Shown: piece by piece, positions 42,398-51,242 of the stretch
Layout: the number at the start of each line of letters is the position of its first letter
How positions within the stretch are numbered: the first letter of the stretch is position 1
DNA from: JANYGM01 sp043764015
GTDB taxonomy: Bacteria > Bacteroidota > Bacteroidia > Cytophagales > Thermonemataceae
Direction: 5' to 3'
NCBI GenBank assembly: GCA_043764015.1
Contig: JAYUKY010000012.1
Span: 1-64,000, forward strand
DNA length: 64,000 nucleotides
Notes under the pieces: generated by a model
The model's database searches: none
Seen by the model: only the letters and a program-made list of their open reading frames with translations
Told to the model about the DNA's origin: nothing
Made by a program: the position numbers and the translations under genes

Positions 42398-43546
42398 TTA
42401 GCTTATTTTCTCAAACATTTCCTTGTATTTCTGCATTTCCTGTTCGTGGGTAAGGTTTTCAGAGATATGTTTTTGTAGATTTTTGCCCATAATTTGAAGT
42501 GTATTTTTGTCCATTTGTGCCAATAAAATCAGCATTTCACGACAGGAAGAACTGTTTGCAGGCTCAAAAAGCAACGCATTTTCGTTGTGTGTGAGTACAT
42601 CAGCCATTCCTGCCACGTTGGACGCAATAAGTGGCACGCCAAGCGCACCAACTTCTAACAAAACATTAGGCAAACCATCATAAAACGAAGGAATAGCCAC
42701 AATATCACAAGCCAAATAGTGCGAAAGCAACTCAAAAGTTTCCATAAACGGATAATGTGAGTATTGCAAACCATCAACCTGATTTTTTTCACTTTCTTTC
42801 TGATTTTCTTGCAAAAAATCCTGCACTTCTGCGCCAATTTCACCCACAATAAGCAAATGAAACATATCTTGTAAGCCGCTTTTTTGAAGTTCTTGCAAGA
42901 AAAAAAGTACGCCTTTTTTATCTTTGAGATGTCCAAATATTCCTATCACTTTTTTTAGAGGAGAAATATGCGTATTTCTCCAATTTTTAGCATTTTTTTC
43001 GTCAAGAGCAAGGCTTTGCCATTCCGACAAATTGATGCCATTTGGAATATAACAAACTGGAACTTCTTTATATAATTTATTGATTTTGAATACTTTATCT
43101 CTGGAAACTGAGCAAACCATAGCCGACTTTTTTAGACAATCTTCCAAGATTTTTTGTTTGCGTGGCGTGAAAATCCCACTATCAAAATCATTTCCTCTAA
43201 TCAATGTAACAAGTGGAATTTCTAGCCAAGCGGAGAAAATAGGTGCAGAAAACATAGGAAAATAGCCTCCAAATGCCACAATATGTGTGTATTTTTCTTC
43301 TTTATGTAAGTTTTCTAAAAAAATCCACATACAATTAAGCGTGTGCGCAATGTCGGCGTGAGCAGGAAATAAAATATCTTTTCCATTTTGGACTATTGTC
43401 GTTTTGGTTTCATATATACGTTGCGTAAGATGCACCACGTGTATATGAACGCTATTTTTACGCAAATTATAGACAATTCTGTCGCAAGAATTAGCCATTC
43501 CGCCCACATTAGGTGGATAATTTTCAGTAAGCCAAAGAATTTTCAT
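42398..43546 (-). CDS. Glycosyltransferase family 4 protein
   Basis: A 382-aa GT-B glycosyltransferase. N-terminal domain begins MKILWLTENYPPNVGGMANS, with the glycine loop expected for GT4. The C-terminal donor-binding domain has VIGIFGHLKDKKGVLFFLQ, then CDIVAIPSFYDGLPNVLLEVGALGVPLIAS, containing the conserved E of the EX7E motif. It likely adds a sugar to a surface polysaccharide or glycolipid; donor and acceptor are unknown. Single gene, flanked upstream by a MITE. Confidence 0.88.
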   Translation of the reverse strand: MKILWLTENYPPNVGGMANSCDRIVYNLRKNSVHIHVVHLTQRIYETKTTIVQNGKDILFPAHADIAHTLNCMWIFLENLHKEEKYTHIVAFGGYFPMFSAPIFSAWLEIPLVTLIRGNDFDSGIFTPRKQKILEDCLKKSAMVCSVSRDKVFKINKLYKEVPVCYIPNGINLSEWQSLALDEKNAKNWRNTHISPLKKVIGIFGHLKDKKGVLFFLQELQKSGLQDMFHLLIVGEIGAEVQDFLQENQKESEKNQVDGLQYSHYPFMETFELLSHYLACDIVAIPSFYDGLPNVLLEVGALGVPLIASNVAGMADVLTHNENALLFEPANSSSCREMLILLAQMDKNTLQIMGKNLQKHISENLTHEQEMQKYKEMFEKIS

Positions 43547-43586
43547 ACTATTTTATTGATTTAGCATATTTTTATGTATTTTTATA

Positions 43587-43867
43587 CTTTTAAGATGGGC
43601 TGTTCAGAAGGCTATAATAGACTTCTCCCAATTTTTGGATAATATAAAAGCCAATAATCAAGCACTTAAATATCTTTGCACCGTCAGCTAAAGCAGACGG
43701 CAAAGAAAGAAAAGTGAACAGAAACGCCTTTTTGTCCTGTTTTTTTATTATATTTTGCCGTCTGCTTTAACTGACGGAACACTGATTTTTGAGTGCCTAA
43801 ACGTACTACAATTTGTATCAAAAGCGGAGGAACTTGCCCCTAAACTTCTGAACAGCTCACTTTTAAG
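43587..43867. mobile_element. MITE-like element with 8-bp direct repeats at its ends
   Basis: Perfect direct repeats CTTTTAAG lie at 43587-43594 and 43860-43867 and look like a target-site duplication. Just inside are terminal inverted repeats: tgggctgttcagaag (43596-43610) and, reversed, tgagctgttcagaag (43845-43859), one mismatch in 15. The ~265-bp interior has a 24-bp near-perfect internal palindrome (43681-43704 and 43754-43777) and a TATCTTTG promoter-like box at 43671. No transposase. The inverted-repeat sequence resembles IS5-type ends, so it may be a deletion derivative mobilised in trans. Confidence 0.72.
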
Positions 43868-43888
43868 GCTTACAATTCACAACTATTT

Positions 43889-45022
43889 ATGAATGATTTT
43901 TCTGAATACGAAAAAATCCCACAAAATTTTAAATCTCTCAACCTTGACGAAAAAACTTTCCAAGAGCTGGAAAAGGTCAAATGGGTCGTTACGGAGAAAG
44001 TTCACGGAGCAAATTTTAGTTTTATTTATGAACTAGATAACGAGAATAATAGCAATAATAATTACAACTTTTTTTTTGCCAAAAGAAAAGAAGTCTTATC
44101 TTGGAATGATGACTTTTTTGCTTTCCAACTTCTTGTAAATCAAATAGAAGACAAAATATTAAATCTTTTTGAAGCCTTAAATCAAGAAATTAGTAATGAA
44201 ATCAGCAAAGGACACAGCAATAATACAACTATTTTCGTAAAAAAATACATCATTTTTGGAGAACTTTTTGGTGGAGAATATCCGCACGCAAATATCCAAA
44301 AAAATACAGACGTACAATCCATACAAACAGGTGTATATTATTCCAATAATATTGGTTTTTATGCTTTTGATATAGCTTTTGAAATAGAAAATAATCAGGA
44401 ATATAATTCAGAAAAACAACCAGAGAGAATTTATCTTGATTATGAAAAAGCATTAAATTATTTTGAAAAATACGGTTTACTCCACGCTAAACCACTTTTT
44501 ATAGGAAAATTAAATGAGTGTTTGGCTTTCAATACACGCATAAATTCTACTATTCCTGCGCTTTTGGGCTTGCCATTGCTAGAAAATAATCTTATTGAAG
44601 GAGTTGTTGTCAAGCCGTTTCATAATCCTAGTACCAAAATTATTAAGCTTAGACCTATTATTAAGATTAAAAACAAAGAATTTGATGAAAAAATTGTTTT
44701 TCATCAAGCTAAAAAATGGTCTTACACGCCAGAAACAACATTTTTGTCAAAATCTGTAGAACTTTCGTTTTTGGTTGATGAATTATGTCAATATCTCAAC
44801 CAAAACCGCTTAAACAACGTTTTATCAAAAATAGGAAAATTAGATAAAACTAATATTTTACGTATGGAAAACATCAAAACAGAGTTTTTGAGAGATATTT
44901 TAGCAGATTTTGACGAAGATACAAACAATATGTTTTCAGAACTACAACCACCACAACAAAAATGGCTAAAAGACCGTTTAAATACTAAAATAAATTATTT
45001 TTTATGTATTATTGCTCTATAA
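43889..45022 (+). CDS. RNA ligase, T4 Rnl2-like
   Basis: ATP-dependent ligase that seals nicked or broken RNA through an adenylated enzyme. The 377-aa protein has the nucleotidyltransferase motifs: motif I WVVTEKVHGANFSF with the adenylated Lys37, FFAKRKEV, motif III GFYAFDIAF, motif IV LIEGVVVKPF and motif V KIIKLRPIIKIKNKEF. The remaining C-terminal ~100 residues are helical, as in Rnl2. No kinase/phosphatase (Pnkp) partner is adjacent, so the physiological substrate is unknown. Start ATG 43889 follows the MITE directly, so the element may carry its promoter. Ends 21 nt from a convergent gene. Confidence 0.88.
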   Translation: MNDFSEYEKIPQNFKSLNLDEKTFQELEKVKWVVTEKVHGANFSFIYELDNENNSNNNYNFFFAKRKEVLSWNDDFFAFQLLVNQIEDKILNLFEALNQEISNEISKGHSNNTTIFVKKYIIFGELFGGEYPHANIQKNTDVQSIQTGVYYSNNIGFYAFDIAFEIENNQEYNSEKQPERIYLDYEKALNYFEKYGLLHAKPLFIGKLNECLAFNTRINSTIPALLGLPLLENNLIEGVVVKPFHNPSTKIIKLRPIIKIKNKEFDEKIVFHQAKKWSYTPETTFLSKSVELSFLVDELCQYLNQNRLNNVLSKIGKLDKTNILRMENIKTEFLRDILADFDEDTNNMFSELQPPQQKWLKDRLNTKINYFLCIIAL

Positions 45023-45043
45023 TAAGAACAACAGTAGATGACA

Positions 45044-47749
45044 TCAATACAAAACCGTAATATTTCCTTTATATTTTTTCTGATTATAGTCCAAATAATA
45101 GTAATACAAGCCATTAGGCAAATTTTCTGCTCTCCATTTAAAATTTTTATCATTTGTTTGATATACTTCTTTTCCCCAACGGTTATAAACTACAAAACTG
45201 CGAAAACTATAAGTACAGTTTTCATTTGGTAAATTATCTAGTGCATAATAGGCATTTTTCCCATCTCCATTAGGCGTAAACGCATTATGAGGTGTAAATT
45301 TAGAAAAATCTATTTCTGTTTCTTTGATTTTCACACTTATTACCAGACTATCAGCAAGTGGTGGACAACCATCTTTTTGAATTATCCTAAACTTTATTTT
45401 TAGGCTGATTTGCTCATTAGGTTTTAAATATTCACAAAAAGTAGTAAGCAAAAAAGAAGATTGAAGCGTTCCTATACCTGTTTTTGGTGTAAAACTTGCA
45501 TTATATTGCCTAAAATCAATATTTACATCTTTTTCTTTTTCATCAATACCAGTAGAAGAAAGCGTAATAATGCCATTATTAGGGTCTTTTCCTTCAATAT
45601 CAATGCGTAAAGTATCATTTAAGCCTAATATTGCCTCTTGCGTGGCAAGGTTAAAATTAGCAGTACTTCCTACAATAGAAACAATTGGCAAAATAACAGG
45701 TTTTGGCGAAATTCTTACATCAATTATTATGCTGGCTTCACTTTGCACACAATCATCTTGTTGTCTTACTCTGAACCTTATTCTTAAATTTGTTGGCTGA
45801 TTAAGTGGCAAAGCCGTACAAAGAGGTGTAAATAAAAATGAAGAGCGTAATGTTCCTGTGCCTGTTTGTGTCGCAAAACTAGCCCTATATTGACTAAAAT
45901 TGATAATTGTGCCACTTGCATCAGTACCACTAGCAGAAAGCATAATCAAACGGTTATTTGGGTCGCTTGCTTCCACATCAACACGCAAAACCTCATCTAC
46001 AACCACATTTGCCCTTTGCGTAATTGAGTTAAAATTAGGCGTATTTCCCACAATAGCAATAATTGGCGGAATAATTGGTTTTGGCGAAATTCTTACATCA
46101 ATTATTATAGTTGCTTCACTTTGCACACAACCGCTTTGCTGACGTACTTTAAATTCTATTCTTAAATCAACGACTTGATTAAGTGGCAAAGAGGCGCAGG
46201 TAGGTGTGAGCAAAAATGAAGAATTTTGCACCCCAGTACCAGTTGCTGTAAGAAAACTTGCACCATATTGATTAAAATTTATAGTTGCTCCACTTGCATC
46301 AGTACCACTAGCAGTAAGCGTAATTAAACCATTATTGGGTTCGTTTGCTTGCACATCAATACGCAAAAAATCACCTATTGCCACGTTTCCCACTCGTGTA
46401 AGTATATTGAAATTAGGCGTACTTCCTACAATAGCAATAAGCGGTATTGTAGGGGGTTTTGGAATAACAAACAATGTTACACGTCTAGTAGCTGTACCGA
46501 CAGTTGGGCAACCAGCATCAAAAATTTGTATATCAAAAATAAATTTGTCGGTTGGTGAGGTACTAACTTTACAAAAATTCCAACAAAGAGTAGTCTGTAC
46601 TATACCAGTTGCACCTATTGGCAATCTTGTGGTGGTGATGGTGTAGTCGGCACTCGTGAAATTTGTACTCACAGGAATAACCCTAATTTGTGTAATTATA
46701 TCACTTGGCGTATCCTGCATAATAAGCGTCATACAATTTGGGTCATTATTGCTAAAATCCATTACCATATCCGTTGCAGAATTGTAAGTATTTCCTTGTG
46801 GCGTATTTAAAGTAAGTATTGGCGGAATATTAGCAGGGCAAATTTTCACCAAAAACTGAAAATCTCGTTTTATTTCTCCTATTTTCACGCCTGCTCTAAA
46901 CTCCTCACATTTGACAGAAAAAACAAAAAGTCCAACTGAACTGGGATTGACAGAAAGCACACCATTACTAGCATTGATGGACAAAGGTTGTCCTACAGCA
47001 CTTGGAATGGCATTATTGGCACCAAATCCTGCCGCCCAATTTACATTAGGAATAAGTGCAGGATAAGAACTCGGAGGACCTGTAGGAACATTAAATGGTG
47101 AAGATGCTGTATTTCCAGCAAAAGCACCATTATAAGGGGTTGCAAGGGAATAGACAAGGGCATCTCCGTCTGCATCTGTTCCACCAAAATTGATGTTAGA
47201 GCTCTGATTGACACAAAGATAATCACTTGGCGGAAGCCCCAAATCTGGAGAAGTGTTCCTAAAAGGTAGTCCAGCCTGCAAAATAGCAGGAAATTCCGCA
47301 TAAAAAGCATTTGCAGCACCACCAGGAAAAGTAATATTCGTAATCACATTATTTCTGCAACATCTTTCCCAAACCATTAAATAGCCTCCTATTTCGCTAT
47401 AAAGTGTAGAATTTAGGACAACATCAAGAGAATACAAAATAATATTAGTAGAAAGTGCGCCTGTTTGACAGGCATCACTACCATATGGTATGTTTGTTTG
47501 GCTTATTTGATTAAGCGTAAAAAACTGTATTAAATTCCGAGAGGTTTTGCTATAAACACCAACATTTAACGTAGGGTCTATTGCAGCAGGTGAGCCATTG
47601 ATATTGTCAAAATAAACATTCAAAACTATCCTATAATTATTGTTTGTACCAAGATAGATAAGTCTTACCTCTCCGCCTACAATATGCGTAGCGTGACTTT
47701 TAAGTGAGAAAAAGCATAAACAAAGGAATATAAACAGTATTTTTTTCAT
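45044..47749 (-). CDS. Secreted surface protein with gliding-motility/type-B sorting C-terminus
   Basis: A 901-aa exported protein. Signal peptide 1-20 (ILFIFLCLCFFSLKSHA) and the common opening THIVGGEVRLIYLG. Middle: Ig-like domains, including three tandem repeats of ~125 aa starting near residues 434, 561 and 686 (IVGSTPNFN, IVGNTPNFN, IVGSTANFN). C-terminal ~85 residues form the CHU_C / type-B T9SS sorting domain: HNAFTPNGDGKN, VVYNRWGKEVYQT, NLPNGLYYYYLDY. It is probably secreted by the type IX secretion system and attached to the surface; the binding partner is unknown. Three Ig repeats of this kind are consistent with an adhesin. Confidence 0.92.
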   Translation of the reverse strand: MKKILFIFLCLCFFSLKSHATHIVGGEVRLIYLGTNNNYRIVLNVYFDNINGSPAAIDPTLNVGVYSKTSRNLIQFFTLNQISQTNIPYGSDACQTGALSTNIILYSLDVVLNSTLYSEIGGYLMVWERCCRNNVITNITFPGGAANAFYAEFPAILQAGLPFRNTSPDLGLPPSDYLCVNQSSNINFGGTDADGDALVYSLATPYNGAFAGNTASSPFNVPTGPPSSYPALIPNVNWAAGFGANNAIPSAVGQPLSINASNGVLSVNPSSVGLFVFSVKCEEFRAGVKIGEIKRDFQFLVKICPANIPPILTLNTPQGNTYNSATDMVMDFSNNDPNCMTLIMQDTPSDIITQIRVIPVSTNFTSADYTITTTRLPIGATGIVQTTLCWNFCKVSTSPTDKFIFDIQIFDAGCPTVGTATRRVTLFVIPKPPTIPLIAIVGSTPNFNILTRVGNVAIGDFLRIDVQANEPNNGLITLTASGTDASGATINFNQYGASFLTATGTGVQNSSFLLTPTCASLPLNQVVDLRIEFKVRQQSGCVQSEATIIIDVRISPKPIIPPIIAIVGNTPNFNSITQRANVVVDEVLRVDVEASDPNNRLIMLSASGTDASGTIINFSQYRASFATQTGTGTLRSSFLFTPLCTALPLNQPTNLRIRFRVRQQDDCVQSEASIIIDVRISPKPVILPIVSIVGSTANFNLATQEAILGLNDTLRIDIEGKDPNNGIITLSSTGIDEKEKDVNIDFRQYNASFTPKTGIGTLQSSFLLTTFCEYLKPNEQISLKIKFRIIQKDGCPPLADSLVISVKIKETEIDFSKFTPHNAFTPNGDGKNAYYALDNLPNENCTYSFRSFVVYNRWGKEVYQTNDKNFKWRAENLPNGLYYYYLDYNQKKYKGNITVLY
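45310..46446. repeat. Three tandem ~375-bp coding repeats
   Basis: The Ig-like repeats of the gliding-type protein are also visible as DNA. For example, ttttggcgaaattcttacat recurs one period apart (about 45702 and 46079). The middle and first-encoded copies are closest, suggesting recent duplication or gene conversion. Confidence 0.7.
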
Positions 47750-47865
47750 AATATTTTACCACAAGTAATGAAAGAGATATGCAAAAAGTTGTACTCAAAA
47801 TTACATAAAAATAAGATAAAACTGAAATATTATCATAAAATATCATAAAAATAAAGTTTTTTCTA

Positions 47866-47873
47866 TATTTTTG
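47866..47873 (+). promoter_or_regulatory. Promoter -7 box of kdsB
   Basis: TATTTTTG fits TAnnTTTG, about 40 nt before the kdsB ATG. Confidence 0.5.
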
Positions 47874-47914
47874 TAGGAAATAATAGAAAATAATTTAGGA
47901 AAAATAAAAATCTT

Positions 47915-48676
47915 ATGAAAATTTTAGGAATAATCCCAGCTAGATACGCATCAACCCGTTTCCCTGCTAAAGCAATGCACATTATTGAAGGCAAAACAAT
48001 GGTACAACGTGTTTTAGAACGCTCTTTGAAAGCATCAGCCCTTACAAATGTGGTAGTAGCCACAGACCACGAAATTATTTTTAATCATATAAAAAGCCTT
48101 CAACAAACACCCATAATGACACAGGAAAGCCATCCAAGTGGTACAGACCGTTGTCAGGAAGCATTACAACAAGCAGAAAAGTTATTTAGTGTAAAATATG
48201 ACTTTGTACTTAATATTCAAGGAGATGAGCCTTTTATTCGTCCAGAACAAATAAATGCACTTTGTGGAGAACTTTCTGCAAATACAGAACTTGCGACACT
48301 TATTAAAAAAATTTCGTCAGAAGAAGAACTTTCAGACCCCAACGAAGTCAAAATAACTATGAATACAGCACAGGAAGCCCTCTATTTTAGTAGAAATATT
48401 ATACCATATCTCCACAAACACAAAAGAGAAAATTGGCTAAAAAGCTATGATTTTTACAAACACGTAGGTATGTATGCGTATAGAACAGATATTTTGGAGA
48501 AGATAACTAAACTTTCTGTTTCTGGTTTGGAGGAAATGGAGAGTTTGGAGCAGTTGCGCTGGCTGGAAAACGGTTTTAAGATAAAACTTGTCAAAACGGA
48601 TATTGACAGTTTTTGTGTTGATGTAATAGAAGATTTGAATAGAATGGATTTGAAGGCATTTTTGGAAGAAAAATAA
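47915..48676 (+). CDS. kdsB: 3-deoxy-manno-octulosonate cytidylyltransferase
   Basis: Activates KDO to CMP-KDO for lipid A/LPS core assembly. At 253 aa it is the normal length. Signatures: IIPARYASTRFPAKAM (nucleotide-binding loop, residues 6-21), VVVATDHEIIF, ESHPSGTDRCQEAL, LNIQGDEPFIRPEQI with the metal-binding Asp, and HVGMYAYRTDIL. Works upstream of the KDO transferase encoded at 59303 in the same window but not in the same operon. Single gene. Confidence 0.95.
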   Translation: MKILGIIPARYASTRFPAKAMHIIEGKTMVQRVLERSLKASALTNVVVATDHEIIFNHIKSLQQTPIMTQESHPSGTDRCQEALQQAEKLFSVKYDFVLNIQGDEPFIRPEQINALCGELSANTELATLIKKISSEEELSDPNEVKITMNTAQEALYFSRNIIPYLHKHKRENWLKSYDFYKHVGMYAYRTDILEKITKLSVSGLEEMESLEQLRWLENGFKIKLVKTDIDSFCVDVIEDLNRMDLKAFLEEK

Positions 48677-48708
48677 AGTGAGTAATGAGTTGTTAATAAC
48701 TTCCTAGT

Positions 48709-48728
48709 CGGTGGCGTTTACGCCACCG
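48709..48728. repeat. Small perfect palindrome after kdsB
   Basis: cggtggcgt / acgccaccg, with a 2-nt centre. GC-rich compared with its surroundings; resembles dispersed palindromic repeats elsewhere in the window. Confidence 0.55.
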
Positions 48729-48784
48729 TAGCCTAAAAATTAATTTTTTGAAATTAGGAACTTATTTGCAATACGTTACTGAGT

Positions 48785-48817
48785 AACTTTCCAAAAGTTT
48801 AAAGTTTTTGGAAAGTT
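48785..48817. terminator. Bidirectional terminator between kdsB and a membrane-barrel gene
   Basis: aactttccaaaa / tttttggaaagtt stem around gtttaaag, 11 nt before the stop codon of the minus-strand gene. Confidence 0.75.
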
Positions 48818-48828
48818 AAAAACTATTT

Positions 48829-49797
48829 CTAAAATCTAAATTCATATCCCAACGTAAAAACGTACTCACGAGAAAGCCCATCAGTATTCCTTAAACGACT
48901 AACGCCATCAAATGCCTTTCTTCCAAAGCCTGCCTTTAGCGCAGATTGTGTGTCAAAATTATAGTTAGCACTAGCCAAAAACGTAAAAGCAAAACCTTCT
49001 GTTCCATCAACTTTTATACGTTTGCTAGTGGCTGGGTCAAGTATTTCATCTTTATTGAAACGGTAAATGGCAAGCCCACCCACTTGGAAGCCAAATTTTG
49101 CAAAACGCAAACTTTTTTCTATGCGTATCATTCCGTCTGTGCCACGTTTGAGTGCCTGCGACACAGGATAACGCCTAGCGTTTTGCTCATCTTCATTATT
49201 TTTCCAAAGTCCCCATTTAAATTTGCTATCTATCTCATTTAAAGGGTGTTGTATGCCTATGCCCACAAGCCAGCCACGTGTGAGCCACGAAGCTCCAAGT
49301 ACAATATCATACGTCCCAAGACTCGTCTGATAGTACATTGGAAGCACAATATTATCTTTGCTGGTTTTATTGACACCTCCAATAGGGATTTTTGTGCCAA
49401 TGGTTACGTTTATTTGATTTTTTTCAGAAAAATAAACATTCCTAGAAAAACTTAAAACTATGTCAGAAAGTCCTTGCGTGTTTGCCAAAGGCGCACTTAT
49501 GTACATATAAGGCACTTTTAGTTGGAAAGTATTTTTTTTGCCAACCCCAATATTAAAATCAAGGTTTGTAACAAAAATATCATCATCAAACTTCGTAATA
49601 CCCAAATATTGCCCAATCTCAACAGAACGCAAACGCACATTCATTGCTTTATTAAATTTTTGAGAAGGTTTTAGTGCGCCCATTGTGCAAAAACCTGCAT
49701 CACTACAACCCTGTGCCATTATTTTATCAGAAAATCCAATAAAAAAAATGCAAAGGAAAAGAGAAAAAACGTGTTTTGAAAGTAAGATAATTTTCAT
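48829..49797 (-). CDS. Probable outer-membrane beta-barrel protein
   Basis: A 322-aa exported protein. Signal peptide about 1-28 (VFSLFLCIFFIGFSDKIMA), then QGCSDAGFCTMGALKP, a conserved opening with two Cys seen in a family of Bacteroidota outer-membrane proteins of unknown role. The rest alternates polar and hydrophobic residues in strands (NTFQLKVPYMYIS, NVTIGTKIPIGG, FGFQVGGLAIYRF) and ends in ...YVFTLGYEFRF, a terminal aromatic residue typical of barrel proteins inserted by BAM. The transported or bound substrate is unknown. Single gene. Confidence 0.8.
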   Translation of the reverse strand: MKIILLSKHVFSLFLCIFFIGFSDKIMAQGCSDAGFCTMGALKPSQKFNKAMNVRLRSVEIGQYLGITKFDDDIFVTNLDFNIGVGKKNTFQLKVPYMYISAPLANTQGLSDIVLSFSRNVYFSEKNQINVTIGTKIPIGGVNKTSKDNIVLPMYYQTSLGTYDIVLGASWLTRGWLVGIGIQHPLNEIDSKFKWGLWKNNEDEQNARRYPVSQALKRGTDGMIRIEKSLRFAKFGFQVGGLAIYRFNKDEILDPATSKRIKVDGTEGFAFTFLASANYNFDTQSALKAGFGRKAFDGVSRLRNTDGLSREYVFTLGYEFRF

Positions 49798-50218
49798 AAT
49801 GGTATAGGTAAAAAAGTTAAAAAAATGTTATTTTAAGCTATATGTTGAGGTAAAATGGTTCGTTAAAATCATCAGGAATATTGTAGGTTTTCCCCAATAA
49901 TTCACCCAATTTTTTAGGCTACCTGCCTGTCTTGCTTTTGGAGTAATATTTTCTGTTTGCTCCAAAAAAGTAATGATTACTTTGCTTCTACTACTTGTAG
50001 GAGGCATTTATTCCAGAATAATTTGCCCATTTTCAAATATTCCGTTGATAGTTTTATACATATTTGTAAAAGAGTTTAAGCCATATTTTCCAAAAATCAA
50101 ATATAGTTATTTCTATCAAATTCTTATCAAAAATAGTGCAAAAAAATATTTTTATGAACTTTCTTTGCGTTTTTTGAGTATAAGAGAAGTACATCTTTAA
50201 TTTTCATCTAAAATCTTT
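49798..50218. other. 420-nt intergenic region
   Basis: Divergent region between the barrel and DUF2911 genes. An open frame of 75 codons (49973-50200) is hydrophobic but has no recognisable family or start context and is not called. No RNA, hairpin or repeat of note was recognised. Confidence 0.4.
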
Positions 50219-51082
50219 ATGAACTACAAAAAAATCATTGTGGCTGCTTTAATAGCAACTTCTTTCTCTATCTCAACGCAAAATTTGCAAGCGCAAGCCT
50301 TAAAAGTGCCTGCACCAAGTCCCGCACAAACGCTTAAACAAAGTTTTGCTTTGTCTGAAATTACAATAGAATACTCTCGTCCTAGCGCAAAAGGGCGTGC
50401 TATTTATGGTGATTTAGTGCCTTTTGGCAAAACGTGGCGTACTGGCGCAAACGGTGCTACCAAAATTACTTTTGGTGAAAATGTAACAGTAGAGGGTCTT
50501 GCTGTTCCTGCTGGTACTTATGCGCTTTATTCTGTTCCAAATAAAGATAGTTGGGAGCTGATGCTTTACAAAGACCTTACTTTGGGCGGAAATGTAGCTG
50601 ATTACAAGGCAACAGAAGAACTTGGACGTTTCAAAGTGAAGCCTACAATGCTTGCAAGCAAAGTAGAAACTTTTACTGTAAATATTGCTGATATTGCGCC
50701 AAATATGGCTAATATTGAGCTTTTGTGGGAACAAACTCGTGTGGCATTCAGCGTAAAATCTGATATTGACACCAAAATAATGAAAAATATAGAAACATCT
50801 CTTGCTAATGATACTCGTCCTTATTTTCAGGCGGCTACCTACTATTTTGAGAATGGAAAAGACATCAAAAAAGCATCTGAATGGGTAAATAAAGCAGTTG
50901 AACTTAACCCAAAAGCATATTGGATAGCACTTTTGAAAGCTAAAATCCAAATGAAAATGATGGACAAAAAAGGTGCTTTGGCAAGTGCAGCAGATGTTGT
51001 AAAACTTGCTACAGAGGCTAAAAATGATGATTATGTCAAAATGGGTGAGCAGGCAATTGCTGATGCGAAAAAAATGAAATAA
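50219..51082 (+). CDS. Exported DUF2911 protein with TPR-like C-terminus
   Basis: A 287-aa protein with a signal peptide (VAALIATSFSISTQNLQA, about 6-24). Residues ~30-170 are DUF2911: TIEYSRPSAKGRAIYGDLVPFGKTWRTGANGATKI-type motifs (the stretch YGDLVPFGKTWRTGAN is diagnostic) and VPAGTYALYSVP. Residues ~180-287 form TPR-like helices (YYFENGKDIKKASEWVNKA, NPKAYWIALLKAKIQMK). DUF2911 is common in Bacteroidota and uncharacterised. Terminator directly downstream. Single gene. Confidence 0.9.
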   Translation: MNYKKIIVAALIATSFSISTQNLQAQALKVPAPSPAQTLKQSFALSEITIEYSRPSAKGRAIYGDLVPFGKTWRTGANGATKITFGENVTVEGLAVPAGTYALYSVPNKDSWELMLYKDLTLGGNVADYKATEELGRFKVKPTMLASKVETFTVNIADIAPNMANIELLWEQTRVAFSVKSDIDTKIMKNIETSLANDTRPYFQAATYYFENGKDIKKASEWVNKAVELNPKAYWIALLKAKIQMKMMDKKGALASAADVVKLATEAKNDDYVKMGEQAIADAKKMK

Positions 51083-51103
51083 TTTTTATTTTATAAAAAT
51101 AAG

Positions 51104-51142
51104 GCAGGTAATTAAACATAAAGTTTGATTACCTGTTTTTTG
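51104..51142 (+). terminator. Terminator of the DUF2911 gene
   Basis: caggtaat(taaac) / (gtttg)attacctg stem with one G-T pair, followed by ttttttg. Confidence 0.78.
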
Positions 51143-51172
51143 TTTTAGAATGATTTTTAGCAAGTTTTGGGT

Positions 51173-51202
51173 TTTGTGTCTATCAAAAAATGATTATTTT
51201 TG
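51173..51202 (+). promoter_or_regulatory. Promoter of the ada-alkB operon
   Basis: TTTG (51173-51176), an 18-bp spacer and TATTTTTG (51195-51202) match the Bacteroidota -33/-7 consensus. Transcription would start about 30 nt before the ada ATG. Confidence 0.65.
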
Positions 51203-51242
51203 TGTTATGAAATACTACAAATTTTGTTAAAATAACGAAAAA

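Noticed and set aside
49973..50200. 75-codon hydrophobic ORF before the DUF2911 gene
   Set aside because: No recognisable family, no start context, and it overlaps the likely promoter region.
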